From positions 434,001-498,000 of the forward strand of contig NZ_MCUV01000001.1 of NCBI RefSeq assembly GCF_002873395.1: 64,000 bases of DNA, written 5' to 3'. This stretch comes from Vibrio sp. 10N.286.49.B3 (GTDB lineage: Bacteria > Pseudomonadota > Gammaproteobacteria > Enterobacterales > Vibrionaceae). Both the position numbers and the translations under genes were made by a program. The notes beneath the pieces were generated by a model that was not told the origin of the DNA, made no database searches, and saw only the letters and a program-made list of their open reading frames with translations. This document shows, piece after piece, positions 44,843 to 54,499 of the stretch (its first letter is position 1; the number at the start of each line of letters is the position of its first letter).

Positions 44843-45394
44843 TTAAATTGAACCTGTTACTTTTTCAATTAATTCAGCAGGAAAGCTCATTCTGCTCATC
44901 AACTGCTCAACCATTTGTTGTTTTCGACTCGTATTGTTATTCGTAATTACCCAAAACGGAGAATTAGGAATCGCTTTTGGTTTTGTCGTTGTACCGTGTG
45001 CAAGTAACGTCTCTTCATTATCGGCAAAGTAAACGCGTTTACGGCCTTTAACTTGAGTGGCTTCAGAGAAGCTACTTGGATTAATACGGTGCAATGTCGA
45101 TAGCACTAGCATGAACCGATCAATTGCTTTATTTAATGCCGCAAACTCATCAGAAATAAGCAGAGAACGCATCTCTTTTACTTCATCAACCTTTGTCACA
45201 TTACCAGCATCTTTACTTACGACTATACCTTTAGGCTCATCTACAACTTGAACAGGAACAACCTGTACCTGTACTTGCTGCTGGGCATCCATATCTAACA
45301 AACGGCGTAAGATATCTGATGCACTTTCACCAATATGTTGTGTTTGGCTAGCTATAAAACGGTATAGATCCTCATCAACCTCAATTGTTTTCAT
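44843..45394 (-). CDS. seqA: Negative modulator of replication initiation SeqA
   Basis: Binds hemimethylated GATC clusters, sequestering oriC after initiation and organising new DNA (183 residues; E. coli 181). The N-terminal oligomerisation segment is MKTIEVDEDLYRFIASQTQ with SASDILRRLL. The C-terminal DNA-binding domain has GRKRVYFADNEETLLAHG and PFWVITNNNTSRKQQMVE. Its presence implies Dam methylation. It is divergent from ybfF. Confidence 0.96.
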   Translation of the reverse strand: MKTIEVDEDLYRFIASQTQHIGESASDILRRLLDMDAQQQVQVQVVPVQVVDEPKGIVVSKDAGNVTKVDEVKEMRSLLISDEFAALNKAIDRFMLVLSTLHRINPSSFSEATQVKGRKRVYFADNEETLLAHGTTTKPKAIPNSPFWVITNNNTSRKQQMVEQLMSRMSFPAELIEKVTGSI

Positions 45395-45486
45395 TCGCTT
45401 TTCACAATCTCAATGTTTAAACTCTTTGGGATTATAGCGAGATCCGCACGGATACTCTACGTTAAACCCATCACGAATAAGATAAA

Positions 45487-46257
45487 ATGTCAGTACAGCT
45501 CAACTATAAACTCGAAGGTGAGGGTCACACCATAGTTTTGATCCATGGTTTATTTGGTAATTTAGATAACTTAGGCTTACTTGCAAGAGATCTATGCCAA
45601 GATCATCAAGTACTTAGCGTTGATCTTAGGAATCATGGTAAATCTTTTCACTCTGATCAACATAATTACCAGCTTATGGCAGAAGATGTTATATCGTTAA
45701 TTAAAGATCTTAATTTATCTTCTGTGAGTGTGATTGGCCACTCGATGGGAGGCAAAGTTGCGATGAAAATGGTCGATATTTCACCACAACAGATCAAAGA
45801 TCTCATCGTATTGGATATGTCCCCAGTGCCCTATTACGAAAATCGACACGCTAACGTCTTTTTAGGTTTGCAGAAGGTCATCAATTCAAAGCCAACGACA
45901 CGCCTCGAAGCACTCACACTGTTAAGTGAAGAGATTAAAATTGAAGGTGTACGTCAATTTTTAAGTAAGTCGCTGAAAAGATCCGATGATAATGTCATGA
46001 GTTGGCATTTCAATGTCGCAGCTCTATATAACCAATATGATCAAATTATGAACTGGCAAACAATAGAGCAAACAAGTACACCAACGCTATTTATCAAAGG
46101 GGGGGATTCTGACTATCTGCTGCCTGAACATCAAAGTGCAATCCAAGCACAATTTAGCCATGCCAAAGCGCATATTATTGCCAGAACCGGTCACTGGTTA
46201 CATGCCGAAAAGCCAAAAGAAGTTTTAAGAGTGATTCGCAAGTTTTTACAGGGCTAA
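45487..46257 (+). CDS. ybfF: Alpha/beta-hydrolase esterase YbfF
   Basis: Cytosolic alpha/beta-hydrolase (256 residues; E. coli YbfF 254), an acyl-CoA/palmitoyl-CoA or short-chain esterase in studies of the E. coli protein. The nucleophile is Ser86 in GHSMGGK, the oxyanion region is HGLFGNLDNLG, and the catalytic His is in TGHWLHAEKP. The seqA/ybfF divergent pair is conserved with E. coli. The physiological substrate is not known. Confidence 0.92.
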   Translation: MSVQLNYKLEGEGHTIVLIHGLFGNLDNLGLLARDLCQDHQVLSVDLRNHGKSFHSDQHNYQLMAEDVISLIKDLNLSSVSVIGHSMGGKVAMKMVDISPQQIKDLIVLDMSPVPYYENRHANVFLGLQKVINSKPTTRLEALTLLSEEIKIEGVRQFLSKSLKRSDDNVMSWHFNVAALYNQYDQIMNWQTIEQTSTPTLFIKGGDSDYLLPEHQSAIQAQFSHAKAHIIARTGHWLHAEKPKEVLRVIRKFLQG

Positions 46258-46370
46258 GTGAAAGCTTGACTGTATTAAATTAAGTCACATTATGAGGAGT
46301 GAGGTGGATTAACTTTCCCTATTAACAATGCTATAGTGCACACAAGTAAAATTGGCATAAAAGGGATGAT

Positions 46371-46592
46371 ATGCTTTACGACAATATCAATATGTTGGAA
46401 TCTCTTGGTCTGGATCTTCTTTTTGCTGCTATCTTTTTTTTAATCGGTATGGCAATTAAAGATGTCTTACAACAAGGCAATGTTCCTGCATATGGTCGTC
46501 GAATTGTATGGGCTGTACTGTTTTTAGGTTGCGCTGGGTTTATCGCTAAAGGCATTATTCAGTTAACTTGGGAAGGTGCAGGATTAGGTTAA
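46371..46592 (+). CDS. DUF2788 family small membrane protein
   Basis: Small protein of 73 residues with two hydrophobic helices (about 11-27 and 46-66) and a short basic loop, PAYGRRIVW. It matches the DUF2788 family, commonly found between ybfF and fldA in Vibrionaceae and relatives. Function unknown. It lies 49 bases upstream of fldA on the same strand and may share its transcript. Confidence 0.8.
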   Translation: MLYDNINMLESLGLDLLFAAIFFLIGMAIKDVLQQGNVPAYGRRIVWAVLFLGCAGFIAKGIIQLTWEGAGLG

Positions 46593-46641
46593 TCCCTAAT
46601 ATCTCTCGCCAACAACAGATTAAATTAAAGGTAATGATTCT

Positions 46642-47175
46642 ATGGCAAGTGTAGGTCTCTTCTTTGGTAGCGACACAGGTAACACTGAAGCTGTTGCTAA
46701 AATGATTCAAAAGCAACTGAGCAAGCAACTTGTTCACGTTCAAGATATCGCAAAAAGTAGTAAAGAAGATATTGATAACTTTGATCTTCTTATCCTGGGT
46801 ATTCCAACTTGGTACTATGGTGAAGCTCAATGTGATTGGGATGACTTCTTCCCTGAACTTGAAGCAATTGATTTTTCTACAAAATTAGTTGCTATCTTTG
46901 GCTGTGGTGACCAAGAAGATTACGCTGAATACTTTTGTGATGCTATGGGTAATATCCGTGATATCGTTGAAGCAAAAGGCGGTACAATCTTGGGTAATAC
47001 CTCAACTGAAGGCTATGAGTTCGAAGCTTCTAAAGGCTTAGTTGAAGGTGATGATTCACTATTCGTTGGTCTATGTATCGATGAAGATCGCCAACCAGAA
47101 TTAACTGAGCAGCGTGTAACTAGCTGGGTTGCTCAACTTAATGATGAAATGTGCCTTTCTGAGTTAGCCGATTAA
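46642..47175 (+). CDS. fldA: Flavodoxin FldA
   Basis: Long-chain flavodoxin (177 residues; E. coli 176), an FMN electron carrier for enzymes such as biotin synthase, MetH reactivation and IspG/IspH. The FMN phosphate loop is GSDTGNTE (9-16). Further FMN contacts are in LGIPTWYYGEAQCDWDDF and FGCGDQEDYAEYF. AAAGG precedes the ATG. It is followed by fur, as in E. coli, with a terminator between. Confidence 0.96.
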   Translation: MASVGLFFGSDTGNTEAVAKMIQKQLSKQLVHVQDIAKSSKEDIDNFDLLILGIPTWYYGEAQCDWDDFFPELEAIDFSTKLVAIFGCGDQEDYAEYFCDAMGNIRDIVEAKGGTILGNTSTEGYEFEASKGLVEGDDSLFVGLCIDEDRQPELTEQRVTSWVAQLNDEMCLSELAD

Positions 47176-47200
47176 TCATTAATCTCGCCAACTGATAACG

Positions 47201-47236
47201 AAATCCTGATTTTTTAATTAAAGTCAGGATTTTTTA
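47201..47236 (+). terminator. Terminator of fldA
   Basis: Stem AAATCCTGA/TCAGGATTT (47201-47209 and 47224-47232) is followed by T, so fur needs its own promoter in the 235 bases that follow. I saw no clear Fur box there. Confidence 0.85.
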
Positions 47237-47471
47237 TTTCAAGTCTATTTTTTATCCTATCTGCTGCTTTCTAAGGCTATCTAGAGCCTATTATTTGTAT
47301 CAATTCCTAGTTTATAGCTGCCAATATCTCAATAAACGCTGACAGACATCATGATTAATAAAGTAGGTAATAACCCTTTGAAGTTCGTGGTTTATTGTTG
47401 AAGCAGACTAACCTATAATAATGAAAGTATGGATTTCTGTTCGTAACCAGCAGATCAACATGGGAAAGAAT

Positions 47472-47921
47472 ATGTCAGATAATAACCAAGCACTAAAAAA
47501 TGCTGGACTAAAAGTTACCCTTCCAAGGCTCAAAATTTTAGAAGTATTACAAGCACCGGATTGCCAACATGTCAGTGCTGAAGATTTATATAAAAAACTG
47601 ATCGATCTTGGCGAAGAGATTGGATTAGCAACCGTATATCGCGTATTGAACCAATTTGATGATGCCGGCATTGTTACTCGCCATCATTTTGAAGGTGGTA
47701 AATCCGTATTTGAACTATCATCACAACATCACCACGATCACTTAGTTTGCTTGGATTGTGGCGCTGTTATTGAGTTTTCCGATGATATTATCGAACAGCG
47801 CCAACGAGAAATTGCCGCGAAATACAATGTCCGCCTGACTAACCATAGTTTATACCTTTACGGTAAATGTGGTGACGGTACTTGTAAGGATAACCCAGAC
47901 GCGCACAAAGCAATTAAATAA
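47472..47921 (+). CDS. fur: Ferric uptake regulator Fur
   Basis: Iron-dependent repressor (149 residues). It has an N-terminal winged helix (1-84), then the metal-binding dimerisation domain with HHHDHLVCLDCG. The structural zinc cysteines are C93, C96, C133 and C138. The ATG at 47472 gives the standard start MSDNNQALKNAGLKVTLPR. The in-frame ATG at 47421 adds 17 residues not seen in Fur proteins. Confidence 0.97.
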   Translation: MSDNNQALKNAGLKVTLPRLKILEVLQAPDCQHVSAEDLYKKLIDLGEEIGLATVYRVLNQFDDAGIVTRHHFEGGKSVFELSSQHHHDHLVCLDCGAVIEFSDDIIEQRQREIAAKYNVRLTNHSLYLYGKCGDGTCKDNPDAHKAIK

Positions 47922-47982
47922 TATAAAAATATCATACTGTTTATATTAATCATTTGATTGCCTTGGATTAGATTTCATGCAT

Positions 47983-48011
47983 AAAAAAACCAGCTCATGA
48001 GCTGGTTTTTT
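47983..48011 (+). terminator. Bidirectional terminator between fur and glnS
   Basis: A perfect palindrome AACCAGCTCATGAGCTGGTT is flanked by A on the left and T on the right. It serves both convergent genes. Confidence 0.93.
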
Positions 48012-48054
48012 ATTGGCGATTAGTTATACCAATCGTAGTAACTAACGAGTCCGC

Positions 48055-49716
48055 TTAGCTATCTGCTTTTGCCCACGTATCACGTAGACCAACAGTACGG
48101 TTAAAGACTAATGCTTCTGGCTTAGAGTCTTTGTTATCCATACAGAAGTAACCAGTACGTTCAAACTGAATACCTGCTTCTGGTGCAACCGTTGCTAAGT
48201 TAGGCTCAACAAAACCATTCATAACAACAAGTGATTCAGGGTTTAGTGTCGCCGCAAAATCATCTGCCGCTGCTGGATTTGCAACGGTGAATAGACGATC
48301 ATATAAACGAATCTCAGCTGGTATACCTTGCTCTGCAGATACCCAGTGGATCACGCCTTTAACTTTACGACCATCGGCTGGGTTTTTACCCAACGTTTCT
48401 GAATCGTAAGTACAGTAAATCGTCGTGATATTGTCTTGCTCATCTTTTTCAATGCGCTCTGCTTTAATCACATAAGCACCACGTAGACGAACTTCTTTAC
48501 CAAGAACTAAACGCTTGTATTTCTTATTTGCTTCTTCACGGAAGTCATCACGCTCAATCCAAACTTCACGCGTAAATGGTACTTCACGAGTTCCCATTTC
48601 TGGCTTGTTTGGGTGATTAGCAACCGACAGTGTTTCAGCAGCATCAAAATTTTCAATCACAATTTTGATTGGATCTAAAACAGCCATTGCACGTGGTGCA
48701 TTTTCGTTTAAATCATCACGAATACATGATTCTAATGAACCAAATTCGATCATGTTTTCTTGCTTAGTCACACCAATTCGCTTACAAAATTCACGAATAG
48801 AAGCAGCAGTGAAACCACGACGACGTAAACCAGAAATAGTCGGCATACGAGGATCGTCCCAACCATTAACTAACTCTTCAGTAACGAGTTGGTTTAGCTT
48901 ACGCTTAGACATTACCGTGTATTCTAAATTTAAACGACTAAATTCATACTGGCGAGGTTGGCAGTCAATCGTGATGTTATCTAGAACCCAATCGTACAAG
49001 CGACGGTTATCTTGGAATTCAAGAGTACAGATCGAGTGAGTGATACCCTCTAGCGCATCCGAAATACAGTGAGTGAAATCGTACATTGGGTAAATGCACC
49101 ATTTATCACCCGTTTGGTGGTGATGAGCAAAGCGTACACGGTAAATAACCGGATCGCGCATAACCATAAATGGAGATGCCATATCGATTTTAGCACGTAG
49201 ACAAACTTCGCCTTCTTTAAAGCCGCCATCACGCATCTTTTCAAAGAGTGCTAGGTTTTCTTCTGGAGCACGATCACGGTATGGGCTGTGTTTACCAGCT
49301 TCCGTTAACGTACCACGGTACTCGCGCATTTGCTCAGGACTTAGCTCATCAACATACGCTAAGCCTTTATTAATTAATTCAACTGCATAGCTATAAAGCT
49401 TATCGAAGTAGTTTGATGAGTAACAAATCTCACCAGACCAATCAAAACCTAACCAGCTTACGTCATTCTTAATTGACTCAACGTATTCAACGTCTTCTTT
49501 CTCAGGGTTTGTATCATCAAAACGAAGATTACATTGCCCTTGATAGTCCTGAGCAATACCAAAGTTTAAACAGATAGATTTCGCATGACCGATATGAAGG
49601 TAACCATTCGGTTCAGGCGGAAAACGAGTATGCACACTTGTGTGTTTGCCATCAGCCAGATCTTTATCAATAATTTGGCGAATAAAATTTGATGGACGAG
49701 CCTCAGCTTCACTCAT
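48055..49716 (-). CDS. glnS: Glutaminyl-tRNA synthetase
   Basis: Class Ic synthetase charging tRNA-Gln directly (553 residues; E. coli 554). It has the HIGH motif in [16 protein letters not shown], the KMSKS equivalent [11 protein letters not shown], and a C-terminal anticodon-binding beta-barrel. It is separated from nagE by about 350 bases and its own promoter. Confidence 0.97.
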   Translation of the reverse strand: MSEAEARPSNFIRQIIDKDLADGKHTSVHTRFPPEPNGYLHIGHAKSICLNFGIAQDYQGQCNLRFDDTNPEKEDVEYVESIKNDVSWLGFDWSGEICYSSNYFDKLYSYAVELINKGLAYVDELSPEQMREYRGTLTEAGKHSPYRDRAPEENLALFEKMRDGGFKEGEVCLRAKIDMASPFMVMRDPVIYRVRFAHHHQTGDKWCIYPMYDFTHCISDALEGITHSICTLEFQDNRRLYDWVLDNITIDCQPRQYEFSRLNLEYTVMSKRKLNQLVTEELVNGWDDPRMPTISGLRRRGFTAASIREFCKRIGVTKQENMIEFGSLESCIRDDLNENAPRAMAVLDPIKIVIENFDAAETLSVANHPNKPEMGTREVPFTREVWIERDDFREEANKKYKRLVLGKEVRLRGAYVIKAERIEKDEQDNITTIYCTYDSETLGKNPADGRKVKGVIHWVSAEQGIPAEIRLYDRLFTVANPAAADDFAATLNPESLVVMNGFVEPNLATVAPEAGIQFERTGYFCMDNKDSKPEALVFNRTVGLRDTWAKADS

Positions 49717-50013
49717 CTATAGCACCTCTAGTTTTTAGTATTGTCAGAATATATATAGTTAGCAATGATCCACAATTCTAGACCTTTGCACAATAAGAAC
49801 CGTCAATTTCTTACGATTATTTCCCCTATTGATGAATAAAAGAGCTTCGCTTCGCCTATTTATAGTCAAAGTGATCAATATGACGGTGATTCCGCACGCT
49901 AAGCTGACTCCCCTGCTCGCTGCATCATCGCTATTTAACTTGAAAAAATACCCGTTTTATAGTGATAGTCCTTTTAATATAACCACTATCTGACCTTGCT
50001 TCTAAGTTAGCAG
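49717..50013. other. glnS-nagE spacer with an unexplained GC-richer block
   Basis: The right part of this spacer lies downstream of nagE and the left part should hold the glnS promoter. On the minus strand TTGACG near 49797-49792 is a possible -35, but no well-spaced -10 follows. A block at about 49850-49945 (containing CCGCACGCTAAGCTGACTCC) is richer in G+C than the rest and has no open reading frame. It could be a small RNA or a decayed repeat. Confidence 0.35.
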
Positions 50014-50042
50014 TAATAAAAAAGCCTCCCATTGGGAGGCTT
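50014..50042 (-). terminator. Terminator of nagE
   Basis: A perfect 9-bp stem AAGCCTCCC/GGGAGGCTT (50022-50030 and 50034-50042) is followed on the minus strand by a T-rich run. Confidence 0.9.
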
Positions 50043-50062
50043 CAAAGTATCGCTATCTTACT

Positions 50063-51562
50063 TTAGTTAAAAGAAGGTAGCTCGATATCAGATAAATCTT
50101 CACTTGCAGCAATCGTTTTCATCTCACCAGCGACTATTTCAGCCAGTGGACCAAGGATAACTTGTAGGTTATTTGAACCTAAACGTACAACCCCCATCGC
50201 TCCCAATGCTTTTAATGTTTTCTCGTTCACAACGTTGCTGTCTTTTAGAGTAAGACGTAGGCGTGTGATACATGCATCGATATTTTCTAGGTTTTCATGA
50301 CCACCTAGTGCTTTTAGGTATTGTTTTGCAAGCTTGCTTGTATCTTTAGAACCTGTAACCGCTGAGCTAGTCTGCTCATCATCTTCACGACCCGGTGTTT
50401 TTAAGTCAAACTTAACGATAACAGCGCGGAAGATTGAGTAGTACAGTCCGAAGAAAACTAGACCTTGTACAATCAACATGTACCAATTAACGGCAAGTGG
50501 GTTACGCGTCGATAGAACCATATCGACAAGACCAGCAGAGAAACCGAAGCCAGCAATCCACTGCATAGATGCCGCAATGTAAACTGAGATACCCGCTAGT
50601 AATGCGTGAAGAACATAAAGTGCCGGTGCAAGGAACATAAACGCAAACTCTAGAGGCTCAGTAACACCAGTAAAGAATGATGCGAAAGCGGCAGCAATCA
50701 TGATAGAAGCGACTTTCTCTTTGTTCTTAGCTTTTGATGTGTGGTACATAGCAAGTGCAGCACCTGGTAAACCAAACATCATAATTGGGAAGAAACCAGC
50801 TTGGTACATACCCGTTACGCCAATCGTTGCAGTACCTTCAGCAATCGATTTTGCGCCACCAAGGAAGTTTGGAATATCGTTAATACCAGCTACATCAAAC
50901 CAGAAAACTGAGTTTAGAGCGTGGTGTAAACCGACAGGGATAAGTAGACGGTTAAAGAATGCGTAGATACCAGCACCTAGCTCGCCCATACCTTGGATAG
51001 TTTCACCGAAGTTGACCAGACCACCGTAAACCGCAGGCCATACATACATCAGAGCAAATGCGATAACAATACCAGCAAAAGAGGTCAAGATAGGAACTAA
51101 GCGCTTACCAGAGAAGAAGGCTAACGCTTTATGCAGCTCGACAGTAGAGAAACGGTTATAGATCTCAGCAGACACAATACCAACTAAGATACCTACAAAC
51201 TGGTTTTCAATTTTAGAAAACGCTGCTGGTACTGCGCTTGGGTCAATGCCTTGAATCTGAGCGACTGCCCCAGGTGAAAGCAGTGTTGTTACAACTAAGA
51301 AACCTACAAAACCCGATAATGCCGCTGCACCATCTTTATCTTTCGACATACCATACGCAACACCAATTGCGAATAGAATCGACATGTTATCAATAATAGC
51401 GGCACCAGCTTTAATTAAAAATGCTGCTAGAGCGTTATTGCCACCCCATGCAACAGGATCAATCCAGTAACCGATACCCATTAAAATTGCTGCTGCAGGT
51501 AATGTAGCAACTGGAACCATCAGTGCTTTACCTACTTTTTGAAAATATCCAAGTACATTCAC
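50063..51562 (-). CDS. nagE: PTS N-acetylglucosamine transporter, EIICB
   Basis: Phosphotransferase permease that imports and phosphorylates GlcNAc (499 residues). Residues ~1-385 are the membrane EIIC domain (LPAAAILMGIGYWIDP, LHHALNSVFWFDVAG, GVTEPLEFAFMF). Residues ~405-485 are EIIB with phospho-Cys431 in IDACITRLRLTLKD. E. coli NagE (648) also carries a C-terminal EIIA. It is missing here, as in other Vibrionaceae, so EIIA-Glc (Crr) or another EIIA must supply phosphate. It is divergent from nagAC. Confidence 0.94.
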   Translation of the reverse strand: MNVLGYFQKVGKALMVPVATLPAAAILMGIGYWIDPVAWGGNNALAAFLIKAGAAIIDNMSILFAIGVAYGMSKDKDGAAALSGFVGFLVVTTLLSPGAVAQIQGIDPSAVPAAFSKIENQFVGILVGIVSAEIYNRFSTVELHKALAFFSGKRLVPILTSFAGIVIAFALMYVWPAVYGGLVNFGETIQGMGELGAGIYAFFNRLLIPVGLHHALNSVFWFDVAGINDIPNFLGGAKSIAEGTATIGVTGMYQAGFFPIMMFGLPGAALAMYHTSKAKNKEKVASIMIAAAFASFFTGVTEPLEFAFMFLAPALYVLHALLAGISVYIAASMQWIAGFGFSAGLVDMVLSTRNPLAVNWYMLIVQGLVFFGLYYSIFRAVIVKFDLKTPGREDDEQTSSAVTGSKDTSKLAKQYLKALGGHENLENIDACITRLRLTLKDSNVVNEKTLKALGAMGVVRLGSNNLQVILGPLAEIVAGEMKTIAASEDLSDIELPSFN

Positions 51563-51644
51563 GATAAACTCTCCCTATAGGACTTTAATTTTTTGGTTAA
51601 GGACTTTTTTTAGTCACTCAATTTAGTCCTGTTCAGTGTATGTT

Positions 51645-51668
51645 TTTAATTTCGCTTCGCAAATTAAA
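51645..51668. promoter_or_regulatory. NagC operator 1
   Basis: A 24-base near-palindrome: TTTAATTT and AAATTAAA arms are perfect inverted repeats around CGCTTCGC. The A/T arms and CG-containing centre fit NagC sites. It lies 83 bases before the nagE start and 12 bases from the CRP site, next to a divergent promoter of nag genes with nagC in the same locus. Confidence 0.75.
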
Positions 51669-51679
51669 AGGTGGTCATT

Positions 51680-51695
51680 TGTGATCATAATCACC
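51680..51695. promoter_or_regulatory. CRP-binding site in the nagE-nagA spacer
   Basis: TGTGATCATAATCACC matches nine of ten conserved positions of TGTGA-N6-TCACA. cAMP-CRP activation of the divergent nag promoters is well established in E. coli, and the position between nagE and nagA fits. Confidence 0.75.
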
Positions 51696-51739
51696 AGTTT
51701 TAGTTTAGTTACTAGGATTTTGCTAGCCAGATCATAAAA

Positions 51740-51763
51740 CTTATTTTATCATGCGAAAAATGA
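51740..51763. promoter_or_regulatory. NagC operator 2 (weaker)
   Basis: A TTT-N8-AAA core at 51745-51758, with A/T-rich flanks and a GCG centre, has the same spacing as operator 1. It lies about 95 bases away, so two NagC dimers could form a DNA loop, as described for E. coli nagE-nagB. The arms are less symmetric than in operator 1. Confidence 0.45.
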
Positions 51764-52057
51764 TACAAACAAAGCTAATATAAACACTAACTGATTCGTT
51801 ATCTCCATCACGTTATTTTAATATCGGTAGCATTTAGACGTAATAAGCGACATAATTACATTCGCTTAGTTAATAAATAAACTTAATCTATCAATAGGTT
51901 GATTACTTCTTTGCTGTTTCAGTTGATGTGCAGAAAGAAGAACCTGTTATCTAAATACTGTAAGAAAAATAAGTCTTTATAAGGCATAAAAAATCAGCAG
52001 ATAAAGATAGCAACATACTCGATTATTCAAATTATCAAAAATAAGGACTAACTCGCC
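51764..52057 (+). promoter_or_regulatory. Upstream region of nagA
   Basis: About 290 AT-rich bases between the second NagC-like site and the nagA ATG. It should contain the nagA promoter and leader. A TTCGCTTAG string near 51862 weakly resembles half a NagC site. No clear hairpin or open reading frame is seen. Confidence 0.35.
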
Positions 52058-53194
52058 ATGTATGCATTAACTAATGCCAAAATATTTACTGGTAATGATG
52101 TTTTAACCGATCATGCGGTCATTATTGAAGGCAATCTTATCAAGCAGATTTGTTCTCTCGCTGATTTACCGGCAGGAATTGAGGTTAAAGATCTTAATGG
52201 AGCAAACTTAAGCCCTGGATTTATTGATTTACAGTTAAATGGCTGTGGAGGAGTGATGCTTAATGACGAAATTAATGCCGATACTATCCACATTATGCAC
52301 CAAGCCAATTTGAAATCGGGTTGCACGAGCTTTTTACCAACACTGATCACATCATCAGATGAAGATATGCGAAGTGTTCTAACTGCAGCTCGTGACTATC
52401 AAAACCAATATGATAATCACTCTCTCGGTTTACACCTTGAAGGCCCTTACCTCAATGTCATGAAAAAAGGCATTCATAGTGCCGATCACATCCGCAAGTC
52501 TGATGACGAGATGATTCAACTACTTTGCGATAACCGCAACTTAGTGACGAAAGTAACGCTTGCACCTGAAAACAATAAACCAGAACACATTGAGCGTTTG
52601 CACGCAGCAGGGATTGTGGTTTCTATCGGTCATACCAATGCCACTTATAAAGAGGCGCGTAAGGGGTTTGAGTCAGGCATCACTTTTGCTACCCACCTTT
52701 TTAATGCAATGACACCTATGGTTGGTCGTGAACCTGGCGTAGTTGGCGCTATTTTCGATACGCCAAATGTATACGCAGGCATTATTGCAGATGGCTTTCA
52801 TGTCGATTATGCAAACATCCGTATTGCCCACCAAGTCAAAGGCAATAAGCTTGTATTAGTGACCGACGCCACAGCTCCAGCAGGCGCAGACATGGAATAC
52901 TTTATTTTTGTTGGTAAGAAAGTATATTATCGTGATGGAAAGTGTGTCGATGAAAATGGCACTCTAGGCGGCTCAGCTTTAACTATGATTGAAGCGGTAC
53001 AAAATACAGTAGAGCACGCTGGAATCGCATTGGATGAAGCTCTTCGAATGGCAACATTATACCCAGCCACAGCAATTGGTGTAGAAAACAAACTAGGCCT
53101 GATTAAACGAGGAATGGTTGCTAACCTTGCTGTGTTCGATAGAGACTTCAATGTCCAAGCGACGGTTGTTAACGGACAATATGAGCAAAATTAA
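52058..53194 (+). CDS. nagA: N-acetylglucosamine-6-phosphate deacetylase
   Basis: Amidohydrolase removing acetate from GlcNAc-6-P (378 residues; E. coli 382), feeding amino-sugar use and cell-wall recycling. The catalytic set is visible: Glu128 in HLEGPYL, His192 in SIGHTNATY, His213 in THLFNAMTP and Asp270 in [10 protein letters not shown]. nagC follows two bases after its stop. nagB is not in this locus. Confidence 0.96.
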   Translation: MYALTNAKIFTGNDVLTDHAVIIEGNLIKQICSLADLPAGIEVKDLNGANLSPGFIDLQLNGCGGVMLNDEINADTIHIMHQANLKSGCTSFLPTLITSSDEDMRSVLTAARDYQNQYDNHSLGLHLEGPYLNVMKKGIHSADHIRKSDDEMIQLLCDNRNLVTKVTLAPENNKPEHIERLHAAGIVVSIGHTNATYKEARKGFESGITFATHLFNAMTPMVGREPGVVGAIFDTPNVYAGIIADGFHVDYANIRIAHQVKGNKLVLVTDATAPAGADMEYFIFVGKKVYYRDGKCVDENGTLGGSALTMIEAVQNTVEHAGIALDEALRMATLYPATAIGVENKLGLIKRGMVANLAVFDRDFNVQATVVNGQYEQN

Positions 53195-53196
53195 GC

Positions 53197-54414
53197 ATGA
53201 ATGGCGGACAAATAGGTAACGTAGATTTAGTTAAACAACTAAATAGCGCAGCAGTATATCGACTCATTGACCTTCAAGGTCCTATCTCTCGTATCCAAAT
53301 AGCGGATGTGAGTCAACTTGCACCTGCGAGTGTTACAAAAATAACCCGCCAGCTTCTTGAGCGCGGTCTAATTAAAGAGGTCGCGCAACAAGCCTCTACA
53401 GGAGGACGTCGAGCCATATCATTAACAACGGAAGTAGAACCTTTTCACTCTATTGCCGTTCGACTTGGCCGTGACTATATTCAAGTAAGCCTCTACAACT
53501 TAGGCAGTCAAGAACTTGCAACCACTTATCATGAACTCAAGTACCAAAATCAAGAGCAATTGCTACAAGGGCTAATCTCTTGTTTAAATGATTTCCTTGA
53601 GCAAGAAAAATATCAAATAAATCAACTCATCGCCATTGGTGTCGTCCTACCCGGACTGGTCAACCCAACGACTGGTGTTGTTGAATATATGCCGAATACT
53701 GATATCGATAAGCTATCATTAGGTGACATTATTCGCGATACATTCAAAGTCGAATGCTTCGTTGGTAACGATGTTCGAGGAATGGCGCTTGCTGAACATT
53801 ACTTCGGTGTCAGTAAAGATTGCCAAGATTCTATTTTAGTCAGTGTTCATCGCGGTACTGGTGCTGGTATTATCGTCAATGGACAAGTATTTTTAGGCCA
53901 TAATCGTAATGTAGGTGAGATTGGTCATATTCAAATTGACCCTCTAGGCGAGCAGTGTCAATGTGGTAACTTTGGCTGCTTAGAAACCGTTGCCGCTAAC
54001 CCTGCGATTGTCGCACATGTGAAAAAACTCATTGCTCAAGGTTACGAGTCATCTTTATCTGACCTTCCTCACATCACCATTAATGATGTATGCCAACATG
54101 CCTTAAACGGTGATGAACTCGCTAAACAAAGTTTAATTCGTGTGGGTAATCAACTTGGTAAAGCGATAGCAATGACAGTTAACCTTTTCAACCCACAAAA
54201 AGTGATCATTGCTGGTGATATTACGGCTGCAGAAAGTCTTGTTTTTCCAGCTATTCGTCGCAACATTGAAAACCAATCATTAACAGCCTTTCATAAAGCA
54301 CTGCCTATTGTTGCCTCTGAAATCGATAAGAGACCAACCATGGGCGCGTTCGCTATGATTAAGCGCGCAATGCTCAATGGCGTATTATTACAAAAGCTGC
54401 TAGAAGATTCATAA
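53197..54414 (+). CDS. nagC: N-acetylglucosamine repressor NagC
   Basis: ROK-family repressor of nag genes, induced by GlcNAc-6-P (405 residues; E. coli 406). It has an N-terminal winged helix (about 15-75, ISRIQIADVSQLAPASVTKITRQ), then the ROK sugar-binding domain with the zinc motif CQCGNFGC and EIGHIQID. It forms an operon with nagA (two-base gap). Probable operators lie in the nagE-nagA spacer, giving feedback control. Confidence 0.95.
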   Translation: MNGGQIGNVDLVKQLNSAAVYRLIDLQGPISRIQIADVSQLAPASVTKITRQLLERGLIKEVAQQASTGGRRAISLTTEVEPFHSIAVRLGRDYIQVSLYNLGSQELATTYHELKYQNQEQLLQGLISCLNDFLEQEKYQINQLIAIGVVLPGLVNPTTGVVEYMPNTDIDKLSLGDIIRDTFKVECFVGNDVRGMALAEHYFGVSKDCQDSILVSVHRGTGAGIIVNGQVFLGHNRNVGEIGHIQIDPLGEQCQCGNFGCLETVAANPAIVAHVKKLIAQGYESSLSDLPHITINDVCQHALNGDELAKQSLIRVGNQLGKAIAMTVNLFNPQKVIIAGDITAAESLVFPAIRRNIENQSLTAFHKALPIVASEIDKRPTMGAFAMIKRAMLNGVLLQKLLEDS

Positions 54415-54449
54415 CCCTTTAGTATTAATAATGATAATTTGATAGAATT

Positions 54450-54478
54450 TTGGGATGTACTTAGTGCATCCCTTTTTT
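54450..54478 (+). terminator. Terminator of nagAC
   Basis: Stem GGGATG/CATCCC (54452-54457 and 54467-54472) is followed by six T. Confidence 0.88.
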
Positions 54479-54499
54479 ATTATGGATAAATAACTGTTT

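Noticed and set aside
47238..47471. Fur box upstream of fur
   Set aside because: No sequence close to the GATAATGATAATCATTATC consensus could be found in this spacer.
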